In this document: positions 1-8,835 of the stretch, in pieces
Position numbering within the stretch: position 1 is the first letter of the stretch
Layout: every line of letters starts with the position of its first letter
Assembly: GCA_001592805.2 (NCBI GenBank)
Contig: CP051139.1
Span: forward strand, 868,001 to 932,000
Reading direction: 5' to 3'
Source: Peltaster fructicola
Lineage: Eukaryota; Ascomycota; Dothideomycetes
Length of the DNA: 64,000 nt
Position numbers and translations under genes: made by a program
The notes under the pieces: model-generated
The model's input: the letters and a program-made list of their open reading frames with translations, nothing else
What the model was told of the DNA's origin: nothing
The model's database searches: none

Positions 1-1
1 T

Positions 2-2806
2 GTGCTCTTCCGTTGCCGTGGATGCTACCGAGCTTGGCACGTCGAGCATCTGCCGTTGCACTGGACAGAGCAGGATGGATACGAGCTCAGATATATCCAA
101 GCACGTCTGCGTCAGTACTGCCAGGACTGGTCTTGCAATGATTGCGCACACTTCCCAAGTAAGGTCGCCGTAATCATAGCTTGGCGACCACGCGATGACG
201 ATGCCTTTGACGAACCGCTTTCATATGCCTTCGTCGACGAGGATCAGAAGGAGTATCTCGTCAAGTTCGAGGGCGATTCGTACTTCCGCGCTGTCTGGGT
301 GTCAGGAGCCTGGTTATGGCGAAGGACAACTGGAACGCAACGAAAGGCTTTTGCAAAGTGCGAAGCCAACCAGGAGGCCAAGCTGACTGCTGAAGCTGCA
401 ATTCCAAGTGAGTATCTACGTGCTGAGGTCATCCTGGCCGTCAAGTTTCATCCTCATGGTGACAGCATCAACGATATCGCAGAGGTTTTCGTCAAGTTCG
501 AAGGTCTGCCATACGAGGAGTGCAGCTGGGACTCGGCTCCGTATGAAGAGAATGCTGAGATATGGGACGCCTTCGAGCGGGCATACGAGGATTGGGAAAA
601 AGGAAGTTACATGCAGCCAGTCCAAGCTGATGTGCTTCAGCGTCGATTGGACGCGGTCCGAGGACTTCCATTCAGGCAGTTCCAGCTTCAGCCAATCTCA
701 CTCAAGGGCAAACTCATGGATTATCAGCTTGCCGGACTCAACTGGCTGTACTTCCATTGGTTCAGCCACGAGAATACCATTCTCGGCGACGAGATGGGCT
801 TGGGCAAGACAGTCCAAGTCATTGCTCTCATGGCTGGTCTGGTCGAAAGGCATCAGTGTTATCCATTCATCATTGTCGTGCCAAACTCCACTTGTCCAAA
901 CTGGCGACGAGAGTTCGCACGTTGGGCACCAGGTCTCAAAGTTGCCACATTCTTCGGCAGCAAGAAGACCAGAGACACTGTCCGTGACTATGAGATGTTC
1001 CCGGGTGATGGCAAAGATCTAAAGTGTCACGTTGTCATCACTTCGTACGAGACTGCATCAGATCGATCCACCCGCCTGCTCTTCCGCAAGATAAAGTGGC
1101 AAGGACTGATCGTTGATGAAGGTCAAAGACTCAAGAACGACACGTCGCATCTGTATGGAGTCCTTGCAGCAATGAAGACGCCATTCAAAGCGCTCCTCAC
1201 AGGCACGCCATTGCAGAACAATCAGCGTGAGCTCTTCAATCTCTTGCAGTTCCTGGACCGTCAGCACAACGCTGCGAAACTGGCGGAGCAATATCAAGAC
1301 CTGAACAAGGACAAGATTACCAAGCTTCATAGCGTGATCAAGCCGTACTTCTTACGCAGAACTAAGCTACAAGTTCTGTCCCTACCACCTATGCGACAGA
1401 TTGTGGTGCCAATCAGCATGTCTTCAGTACAGAAGAGAGTCTACAAGACGATCCTCACCAAAAATGCTGACCTCATGAAAGCCCTGCTTGCTACTAGAAA
1501 TGGTAGAAAGACGAATCGAACCAACCACAACAACATCCTCATGCAGCTGAGGAAGTGCCTATGCCATGCCTACGTTTACAGCCAGGGTATCGAGGAGCGC
1601 TCCATCGACCAGACAGTGTCACTTCGCAACCTTATCGATGCCTCTGGTAAGCTCAAGTTCTTGGAGGTCATGCTACCACTGCTACAAGCAGATGGACATC
1701 GTGTCCTCATCTTCAGCCAATTTTTGGACGCTCTGGACGTTGTTGAAGACTTCCTCAATGGGCTCAAGATGAAGTATCATCGTCTGGACGGCGGCGTCAG
1801 CGCTCAAGAGAAGCAGAAGCGCATTGACTTGTTCAACGCAGCAGACTCACAATACTTCGCATTCCTGCTCTCAACACGCAGTGGTGGTGTTGGCATCAAT
1901 CTTGCAAGTGCTGACACTGTGATCATCCTCGATCCAGACTTCAATCCTCACCAGGACCTCCAAGCCATCAGCAGAGCTCATCGATTCGGTCAGACCAAGC
2001 CAGTCTTGTGTTTCAAGCTCGTGACCGTGGGAACTGCTGAGGAGCGTATCATGTCCATGGGCAAACGCAAGCTTGCTCTTGACAAGGCACTGATCCGAGA
2101 GCTTGACCAGGAAGAGCTCGGCAAGAGCGATCTAGTGTCTATCTTGCAGCACGGCGTCAACGATCTATTCAGCGACACTGAAGGTCAGACTATTGTGTAC
2201 GACGAGGCAAAGGTGAGCGTGCTGCTGGATCGCAGCAACATGACCCAAGACAAGGATGACGAAGACAACATCTGGAGCTATGCTGAAGTTTGGAAGACCG
2301 GAGAAGAGAACGAACTACATGAAGATGCGTGGGACAAGATCCTGAAAGACAGAGAGCGCCGTGCAGCCAGGGCCGCGGCACAGCAGACCAACAGGCTGGG
2401 CAGAGGACGCAGACAGCGAGGAGAGATCGACTACACCGGCCGTGCTCCGTTTGAGGACGTTGAGGGACTCGGTCCACTGGAGGTAGACTCTCGCGGAGAG
2501 CTCGAGGAGGACGATCAAGACTTCCACGACAACAGCGATCCAGAGAGCGATGAGGACGGAGCAGTGCGTGCAGGTCGCAAGAAAGATGGTAACTCAGGTA
2601 AGCAAGTCGTGCCTGTGGCTACAGGGCGAATCACCCAACAATCCCAAGGCAAAACAGCCTTCCCAACCAAGAAGCTTGGTACTTCGGTTCCTCGCAAGGC
2701 TGCTGAAGTCGTACCCAAGAAGCGTGGTCGACCTAAAAAGGATGCCTCGAGTGCTGCGGCTTCTGCTTCAAAGGTGAAGAAGTCCGCGGCCGTTACCGAG
2801 GACTAG
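2..2806 (+). CDS. CHD/Mit1-type chromatin-remodelling ATPase (5' end cut by window)
   Basis: The gene enters from the left edge, so the N-terminus is missing; 934 residues are visible without an intron. The first residues carry a PHD-like Cys/His pattern (CRGC..H then CNDC). Chromodomain-like stretches follow (VFVKFEGLPYEECSWD near residue 165). The SNF2 motor shows Walker A DEMGLGKT at about 263-270, a DEGQ box near 371, LTGTPLQNN near 400, and a helicase-C half with STRSGGVGINL and ISRAHRFGQT near 620-660. The basic tail has an AT-hook-like KKRGRPKK near 910. PHD, chromodomain and SNF2 in this order, with DEGQ instead of DEAH, suggest the fungal Mi-2/Mit1 branch, whose members slide nucleosomes in heterochromatin silencing. 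The family is clear; the exact orthology is inferred. Confidence 0.9.
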   Translation: MLFRCRGCYRAWHVEHLPLHWTEQDGYELRYIQARLRQYCQDWSCNDCAHFPSKVAVIIAWRPRDDDAFDEPLSYAFVDEDQKEYLVKFEGDSYFRAVWVSGAWLWRRTTGTQRKAFAKCEANQEAKLTAEAAIPSEYLRAEVILAVKFHPHGDSINDIAEVFVKFEGLPYEECSWDSAPYEENAEIWDAFERAYEDWEKGSYMQPVQADVLQRRLDAVRGLPFRQFQLQPISLKGKLMDYQLAGLNWLYFHWFSHENTILGDEMGLGKTVQVIALMAGLVERHQCYPFIIVVPNSTCPNWRREFARWAPGLKVATFFGSKKTRDTVRDYEMFPGDGKDLKCHVVITSYETASDRSTRLLFRKIKWQGLIVDEGQRLKNDTSHLYGVLAAMKTPFKALLTGTPLQNNQRELFNLLQFLDRQHNAAKLAEQYQDLNKDKITKLHSVIKPYFLRRTKLQVLSLPPMRQIVVPISMSSVQKRVYKTILTKNADLMKALLATRNGRKTNRTNHNNILMQLRKCLCHAYVYSQGIEERSIDQTVSLRNLIDASGKLKFLEVMLPLLQADGHRVLIFSQFLDALDVVEDFLNGLKMKYHRLDGGVSAQEKQKRIDLFNAADSQYFAFLLSTRSGGVGINLASADTVIILDPDFNPHQDLQAISRAHRFGQTKPVLCFKLVTVGTAEERIMSMGKRKLALDKALIRELDQEELGKSDLVSILQHGVNDLFSDTEGQTIVYDEAKVSVLLDRSNMTQDKDDEDNIWSYAEVWKTGEENELHEDAWDKILKDRERRAARAAAQQTNRLGRGRRQRGEIDYTGRAPFEDVEGLGPLEVDSRGELEEDDQDFHDNSDPESDEDGAVRAGRKKDGNSGKQVVPVATGRITQQSQGKTAFPTKKLGTSVPRKAAEVVPKKRGRPKKDASSAAASASKVKKSAAVTED

Positions 2807-3020
2807 TCCTCGCACATCAGACTCTTTCCATAGTCTTGATGTGCTTGAGCTAGGTTCCCAGCAGATACCCTGATACACGATGGTCATCTCCTCTCTTGGA
2901 GATGTATCAGCTTGTGCTCCACCAACATCGTCTCGGCTTCCAGATGAATGATGAACAAAGTCTACTGACGAGCACAGACTGAAGGTACCATTGTGGACTG
3001 GCAGATCGCTGGGTTTGTGT

Positions 3021-3132
3021 GTGGTCAGTACGTGGATCGTTGCGTGGTTACTGCGTGGTTGTCGTGTGGTTAGTACGTGGATCGTTGCGTGGTTGTTGCG
3101 TGGTTACTATGTGGTTTGTTATGTGGTTTGTG
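3021..3132. repeat. GT-rich minisatellite, two 45-bp copies plus a partial copy
   Basis: Two near-identical 45-bp units lie head to tail at 3021-3065 and 3066-3110, followed by a degenerate partial unit to about 3132. Each unit is itself built of about 12-bp blocks around GCGTGGTT. It lies between genes, and ORFs across it are low-complexity products of the repeat. Confidence 0.85.
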
Positions 3133-3840
3133 TGTATTGCGGTAGCTTCCCTATGCAAAGCTGTACTTCTACTCACCTCACTTGAACGAAGGAGATTCAA
3201 GTCTACCGCAGGAGCATGAGGGTCGTGCTGAGCACCATCCGAGATGACAACGTCCACTCGTGGCTCATCACTCACCATGCAAAACGTCTTCTGCAGTGCT
3301 TCTACGGTCTCTCTGCAGTGCGATGACTCGAGTAACACAGATTCAATGAATTATGCAGTCAAGGATGTGCAGCAGACTATCGATTGGCATGGCCTTAAAA
3401 TGATCAACCAGTAATCAGACGAATCAGCCACGTGAATGCTAATTTGCCAACCGATCCTTACAAAGACAAAGAAGGCGCAGCCTAGGACGCACTAGCGGGC
3501 CCGCTTCTACATTCTGACACTCAGTACACCGTAAGGACCCTTCCAAGGGCTGGCCACGCACGCAAACCACCTTCACTATCCCTCGCAATCACGCTCAATT
3601 ATTCCACTAACCCAGAGAGCCTACAACACCATTCGCTCCTCCAGTCATTCGTTTCAACACTTCTTGACCGACGCACCTCGCTGTCTAGATCATACGACAG
3701 AACGGTCTCTAGCCACGAAGGATTCCTGCGGCGCGGCTACCAGATTGCGACGAGACAGAGCCTTTGCAGCCAACAACTGGCCTTGCACACTCACGCATCC
3801 ACACATTGGATGCCTTAATCGACAACCGGGACCCTCGTTG

Positions 3841-3882
3841 ATGCCGTTTCAACGTCCATCGACGACGTGTGCACCCTCTTAA
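3841..3882 (+). promoter_or_regulatory. short uORF ending 2 nt before the OPY2-like start
   Basis: An ATG at 3841 opens 13 codons and stops with TAA at 3880-3882. The next ATG, at 3885, starts the main protein. If the transcript includes it, translation would have to reinitiate or scan past it. Confidence 0.4.
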
Positions 3883-3884
3883 CC

Positions 3885-5357
3885 ATGTCGATCACCAAGC
3901 GAGGGACGGCAGCATGGCGTAAGCAGTACACTGTACCAACGCGACGTAGCTCTAACAAGAATGCAGAGGTGGAATACGCACTCCGGACGATCTTTAAGCG
4001 ATGCTTGGAGTGTTCTGACGACACACCGCCGTGCCCGCCATGCGCAAGCAATCAGATATGCTCAGTCATCGCTCGAGACTGCAACACCTGCGCTCGAAGC
4101 GATTGCGTTGCCAACCCGAACTACACTACACCTGCAGCATCTGGACCCAACATTGGCGCCATTGCTGGCGGTGTCATCGGTGGTGTGGCCCTGATCGGCA
4201 TCGTTGTCTTTCTGATCTGGTTCCTGTGGATTCGAAAGAGGAGAGCTCAGCAGGAGGCAGAGGCAGAAGAGTTGGAAGAAGATGAGATTGCACAGCAAAA
4301 GGCTGCTTTCCAGAGCATGATGCACGATGCAGCGTCGACACGGACACGGGGTTCCTTCGCGAACAGCATACTCAGCCGCGCGAGCAATGTCATCCAGATT
4401 GCTTTCATCCCAGGAGTCACAACACGAAACGGCTCATCACAGAACAGCTTGTTCGCTGCCTCTCCAGTTCCACCAATACCGGCAGCACGCGGCACTCCAC
4501 GATCTCCTCTAAGCAACGAGGATGATGCCATCTTCTTCCGACCTAAAGACATTCGTGACAGCTCCTATTCTGGTCACTCTTCAGTAGCGCTTGACAGGCG
4601 CGACACACAGTACTCATTCGACTCTCGAGCATCATCTCTTGGACACTCGGTATACCACGACAGTCTCACAATACAACCTATCCCTACACAAGCTGCACGA
4701 GGCATGGCACGAATGGTCTCAGTCAAGACATCTCCAATAACTACCCCAACCGAGAACGACAGCAGCGTACCCACATCAAGCTCTGAGTACTCGCAGTTCT
4801 CCGAGAACATACCTGCAAAGGGTAAAGCCATGCAGATATTGATGCCTGCACAGGGACAACGCGGTCCATTACAGAGCCAAGGCTCCTTTGGCAAAGCTCA
4901 CCAGATAACACTGGGCAGCAAGAACAAGGGCCGATTCCCAGTGCGCACCGCCGTCGATGTAGCCGGCGCCTCCGAGGGCAACGCTCGACATGTGCCAATG
5001 GTCTCTTCACCACTACGAGACGCTAACAACGATACCGACGAAGACGAGGAAGAGGAGCATGCACGAGCTAGAAAGTCGTTGCTGAAGACATCACCACGGC
5101 CTGATCAGCTTGGATTCGATAGCCCGTTCTCAGATGAGGTGGAAACTCCAGTACTATCCGCTACCAAGACACACCCATACGCATCCCTGTCCAGCACAGT
5201 TGGCGCACTGAACGTGCCAAAGCGTGGCAAGAGCATGGGCGGCTTATCAGCAGTGATTGAAGAGGCTACACGGAGAGCCAGCGACTCACCCGACTACGAT
5301 GGACTTGGCAACAAGCGTGAGTCTAGTCCATTCAGTGATAGCAACAAGATCGACTAG
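3885..5357 (+). CDS. OPY2: OPY2-like single-pass membrane anchor (HOG/MAPK scaffold)
   Basis: Reading from ATG 3885 (context CTTAACCATGT; the frame is open a little further upstream but without an ATG) gives 490 residues. A Cys-rich extracellular segment at about 40-76 has the Opy2 pattern CLEC..CPPC..ICSV..CNTC..C. A Gly/Val/Ile-rich transmembrane helix follows at about 89-115, ending in basic IRKRR, and then a long, Ser-rich, probably disordered cytosolic tail. In yeast, Opy2 holds the Ste50/Ste11 kinase module at the membrane in osmostress signalling; the same role is inferred here. A possible 48-nt intron (3919-3966, GTAAGC..CTAAC..CAG) keeps the frame and would remove 16 residues ahead of the Cys-rich part, so the N-terminus is uncertain. 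Confidence 0.75.
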   Translation: MSITKRGTAAWRKQYTVPTRRSSNKNAEVEYALRTIFKRCLECSDDTPPCPPCASNQICSVIARDCNTCARSDCVANPNYTTPAASGPNIGAIAGGVIGGVALIGIVVFLIWFLWIRKRRAQQEAEAEELEEDEIAQQKAAFQSMMHDAASTRTRGSFANSILSRASNVIQIAFIPGVTTRNGSSQNSLFAASPVPPIPAARGTPRSPLSNEDDAIFFRPKDIRDSSYSGHSSVALDRRDTQYSFDSRASSLGHSVYHDSLTIQPIPTQAARGMARMVSVKTSPITTPTENDSSVPTSSSEYSQFSENIPAKGKAMQILMPAQGQRGPLQSQGSFGKAHQITLGSKNKGRFPVRTAVDVAGASEGNARHVPMVSSPLRDANNDTDEDEEEEHARARKSLLKTSPRPDQLGFDSPFSDEVETPVLSATKTHPYASLSSTVGALNVPKRGKSMGGLSAVIEEATRRASDSPDYDGLGNKRESSPFSDSNKID

Positions 5358-5632
5358 AAGTCGCTCGCTACAATGTCGTTCCACCGTACCGTCTTATTAC
5401 AGCAACGGAGTTACCAGGCGTCAATGATATTGGGTTTAGTTGGGCGTCAGGGCAAGCTGATGGCGCACAAGGCGTTACGAGGACTGATGATCGAAAGACA
5501 TCGCAAGGAGGAACCTTTCAATCTGGCTTTGATTTCACTGCCCTGGAGTAAGCTCCACGACTATCAGCAATGTCTGTTCTACGATAACGATCTCACATAT
5601 GTATCGTATATTAGGGCATTATCTATTCTCTC

Positions 5633-6745
5633 TCACACTTCGTTCTCAGCTTCGACAAGTGCTGTCTCCATGATCACTCCCTCCGACTTGATTCTGAAAT
5701 AGAAGCCATCTTGTGTGGCTCGTAGCGTTTGCACATCTCGGATGTTCAATGGAAATTCGTCCACAAAGCATTCGAAACGTGCCATCGCCACAATCTTCAT
5801 CTGGTCGGCATGTTCTCGTAGCATTTCCTCTGGATTGAGGCCTGACGGGATCTTCTTCACGGGTACTCGCCGTACAATGAATCGCAGCGTTGGCAGCTGT
5901 GCTAGAGGCGGCGATAGGCAAGGTCGTAGCACCCGTGGTAGCTCACCAGCCATCGACCTTGGCAATCGACCAATGTGTCTCGAAGTCATGACGACGGGGC
6001 ACTGCAGTGCCTTGCTAGCTGATTCTATAACGTTCCGCAAGTCTGCGTAGGTGACAGCTCGCTCGGTGGGACCTTCTGGTGTGGCGGAAGACTGCATACT
6101 AGCTGTGAAGGCAGCAGTCTCCTCCTCAGCTCTGGTTTGCCAATAGAAGGCTGAGGCAGAGTCAATAGCAATGAGTGACATACATCGGTCCAGCGAGTTG
6201 TGGTTGTGACGGAGGAAGTATGTCGGCAGCTCGGCAAGTATCTCGACCAGATCGCGCATACTCTGAGGTTTGTAGATGTAGACATGGTACAGAGCTGATC
6301 GAATGATAGTGTTGATTGTCGTCTTGTCTTTGTTCGAGGCCCAGGTACTGAGCCGGTGCCTGATCTGCTGGGCCAACCTTGCAACGGAGAAATTGCCGTC
6401 TGCGTCGACGACTACCACACAGCCGCTCCTGCCTCCGTATTGTGTAGGTAGCACAGCAAGAGAGGCCAGAAGATATAACAGATGTGTCTTTCCACCACCT
6501 GCACCGATCGATGTGAACTCAAGTACAGGCGGTGCCTTGCTTCTGGCGGTGACATGTTGTAAAATATCATCGATTTGAGCACAGTTGAACCATCTTGGCG
6601 AGCTCTCGCGGCTCAGCTTGAGGCTATTGAGTAGCTACCATAAGACATTAGTGACATGCTCAAGAGGTGATGTCTTGGTGCTGACCTCATCGAAGCCAAT
6701 GACCTCCACATCAGCCAGCAATCGTCTGCCGAATGCTTCTGCCAT
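5633..6745 (-). CDS. XRCC2: XRCC2-like RAD51 paralog (recombinational repair)
   Basis: Exons are 6745-6686 and 6634-5633, joined across a 51-nt intron (GTCAGC..CTAAT..TAG), giving 353 residues. Walker A is GAGGGKT at 64-70. The Walker B segment is LIAIDSASAFYW, and the FYW after the acidic residue is characteristic of XRCC2 among RAD51 paralogs. XRCC2 works with other RAD51 paralogs to assist RAD51 filaments in homologous recombination. The protein is longer than human XRCC2 (280 residues), mainly because of its C-terminal part. Start codon: the only upstream ATG that joins in frame through a good intron. It is divergent from SOM1 with 116 bp between start codons. Confidence 0.8.
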
Positions 6746-6861
6746 CTTGCAACATCCCCATTGTGAGGTGTCTTAGTCGTACCTCGTCGGTGGATCACGA
6801 TGCTTTGACGGAGGTTGTGAGTGTTGAAGGAAGCAAAGAGCTAAACATCGCGAAGCGCAAG

Positions 6862-7116
6862 ATGTCGCCGCCTGTGGAGTCATTCCATCCTCGCCGGCTA
6901 GAGGATCATGTGCAGTACAAGACGGATGGCCGCATACGAAAGCCACAAGTGGAACTGCAGAAGTGTCAGCTGCAGGAGATGATCCAATTCAGCTGTGAAT
7001 TGGATGGGCCTCGCAACAGCGTGAAAAGTAAAGTCATATGCGAGCCTGTGCTGCGATTATTCAGAAGGTTTGTTGTTCGCAGCGCTCACCACGAAGACTC
7101 GTTGACAGAAGATTAG
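6862..7116 (+). CDS. SOM1: Som1-like mitochondrial inner-membrane peptidase subunit
   Basis: This small gene of 84 residues starts at MSPPVESFHPRRL. The core pattern HPRRL, then a CX9C pair (CQLQEMIQFSC), then VICEPVLRLFRR is that of the fungal Som1 family. Yeast Som1 associates with the Imp1/Imp2 inner-membrane protease that trims proteins sorted to the intermembrane space. The reading frame extends upstream to another ATG at 6733, but that part overlaps the first exon of the divergent XRCC2-like gene and shows no family similarity, so I start at 6862. It is tail-to-tail with TAF8, with 116 bp between stops. Confidence 0.7.
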   Translation: MSPPVESFHPRRLEDHVQYKTDGRIRKPQVELQKCQLQEMIQFSCELDGPRNSVKSKVICEPVLRLFRRFVVRSAHHEDSLTED

Positions 7117-7232
7117 ATGCGCCGACGGACTCAGCGTAGAGGTCACAAGCTACGAGGGCATACACGATCCTCAGAGTGTATCAGAGAGGCAGTAGTGCTT
7201 GCCGACAGCAGCATGGATGCATACATCTAAGC

Positions 7233-8144
7233 TCAGAATGCAAGGCCTTGCCTCTTTCCACCACGCCAGTATGAAGCAGAAGAGTTGACCAGCAATCCCT
7301 CTCTGATCTCCAGAGCTTCGACCTTTTCTTGCCTAGCACTCACAGCCTCGTGGTCGACCGCTCCATCAAGCCCTCCAATATCATGCAGCAAATCACCAAA
7401 GATATCCTCATTCTTTGGACGTACAGTACCAACAGTACGTTGCTTTCCTGGTCCAGACAGTGCCAGATCGTTCCGTCTCCTCGCCTCAGCCTTCACTGCA
7501 CCAGCCTTAGCAGCAGCAGCTAGCTTTCGTAGCGCTTGCTCGGCTAGCATGCCCTCCTCCGTGGCCTTCTCGCGCATCTTCCGTGAGTCCTTCTCTCGCG
7601 TAGGCCACACCTCTGTCGCTTTCCAGGTGTGTTGAGCCGGCAAGAGTGGGAAATGGCTTGGGATCCATCGTGGAGGCCTCGACTCGATCAGTGGCTTAAG
7701 CAGTCGTGAGAAGTCGGGAACTGGTTCAGGTGCTGGTTCAGGAAGTGGTATCGTAGGATATGAGATATTTTCTGGCAGCTCAATGTCGAGCTGTGGCCGC
7801 AGCACTCGAGGTGCACGCGTGTTTTCTGTTCTCGAAAGTGCCATGCTGAAGTCCTGTGCCGTGGGTTGTGTCCTTCGCTGTCCTTGCATCGATATCCGTA
7901 CTTCTGTCGCAAACCGCAGCATATACTCTTCTGCTTGGGCGCGAAACATCTCCAGCGCTGTAGATCTCACACTATCAAAGCCGGCAAGCGCACATGCTGC
8001 TGAGATGCTGCGCATGAGTTGCACGCCTGTGAACTCAGGTTGTTGTGGTGCCGGCTCGGTATGAGCTGGTTGTGCTTGCACGTGCCCGACTACACGCTTC
8101 TTGTACGGCCGCGAATCATCGGTGCCTTCGTGAGAGCGCTTCAT
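7233..8144 (-). CDS. TAF8: TFIID subunit TAF8
   Basis: One exon, 303 residues from ATG 8144; the frame runs further upstream but without similarity. A histone-fold region lies at about 40-115 (LMRSISAACALAGFDSVRS...). The TAF8 C-terminal motif comes next, with W-I-P-S-H-F-P-L-L-P and QHTWKATEVW at about 185-210. An Ala/Lys-rich helix follows. TAF8 pairs with TAF10 through the histone fold inside TFIID for RNA polymerase II initiation. No intron is needed. Confidence 0.8.
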   Translation of the reverse strand: MKRSHEGTDDSRPYKKRVVGHVQAQPAHTEPAPQQPEFTGVQLMRSISAACALAGFDSVRSTALEMFRAQAEEYMLRFATEVRISMQGQRRTQPTAQDFSMALSRTENTRAPRVLRPQLDIELPENISYPTIPLPEPAPEPVPDFSRLLKPLIESRPPRWIPSHFPLLPAQHTWKATEVWPTREKDSRKMREKATEEGMLAEQALRKLAAAAKAGAVKAEARRRNDLALSGPGKQRTVGTVRPKNEDIFGDLLHDIGGLDGAVDHEAVSARQEKVEALEIREGLLVNSSASYWRGGKRQGLAF

Positions 8145-8835
8145 ATTGGCGATAGAGCGAATTGAAAGAATGTGCGTCGAGAGGTGTTGACAGCGAATCG
8201 CGATTGTGATGTACGAGCGTGAATGATGCTGGGAGTCCTCAGGCTCACACCTGCGGCTCAAGCTTGTTCGCCGATCTCAAAGCACCTTCTCTTTGTCGCA
8301 AACACACTCTCTCGGTCTATGCACGACAGCATTGCACTTTCTTACCACTTCTCGAACAATGCTGATCAACGAAGCCTTGCGACTACGCTTGCCACGTTCT
8401 GCGTGCGACAGCAGTCACCACAACACGTGAGCAGGTTACGCTCGTGATCAGTCGAAGCTGTGCAATATCTGGCCATTAAGTCAATCTACACACCACTCTT
8501 CACCGCAGCCCTAACAACTTGCACAAGGTAATGTTCAACAAGGTGGTATATCAAGACGATATCTAGGTTTCGAGAAGGAGAGTCTCTTGTCCTTCACCTC
8601 ACCACCTGATTTCTTCGACGCGAGTCAAGGTATTACGCAGTGCAGGCTGCTAGCACTCGTCTAAGCTTGCCTTGCACATTTCATTCTCGTCCAGTCATTC
8701 CTCTCTTCCTTTAACCGGCTCTTATCGCACACCGAGGATACCTCGCTTTGCGGCGGTATAAGCTCGCACACATTCCCATACATCCAGCAGTCAGATCTGT
8801 GGCGTCTACCATTACTGGGCCAGCGCCACAGGTTC
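8145..8835. other. divergent intergenic region (TAF8 / Aro80-type regulator)
   Basis: I see no gene. It should hold both promoters; the right part is C/T-rich, as expected for a leader. Confidence 0.5.

Larger units (their letters stand above)
2807..3884. other. intergenic region with a short minisatellite
   Basis: I see no gene. It holds the 3' end of the CHD gene, a GT-rich tandem repeat (separate entry) and a C-rich probable leader of the next gene from about 3530 on. Confidence 0.6.
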
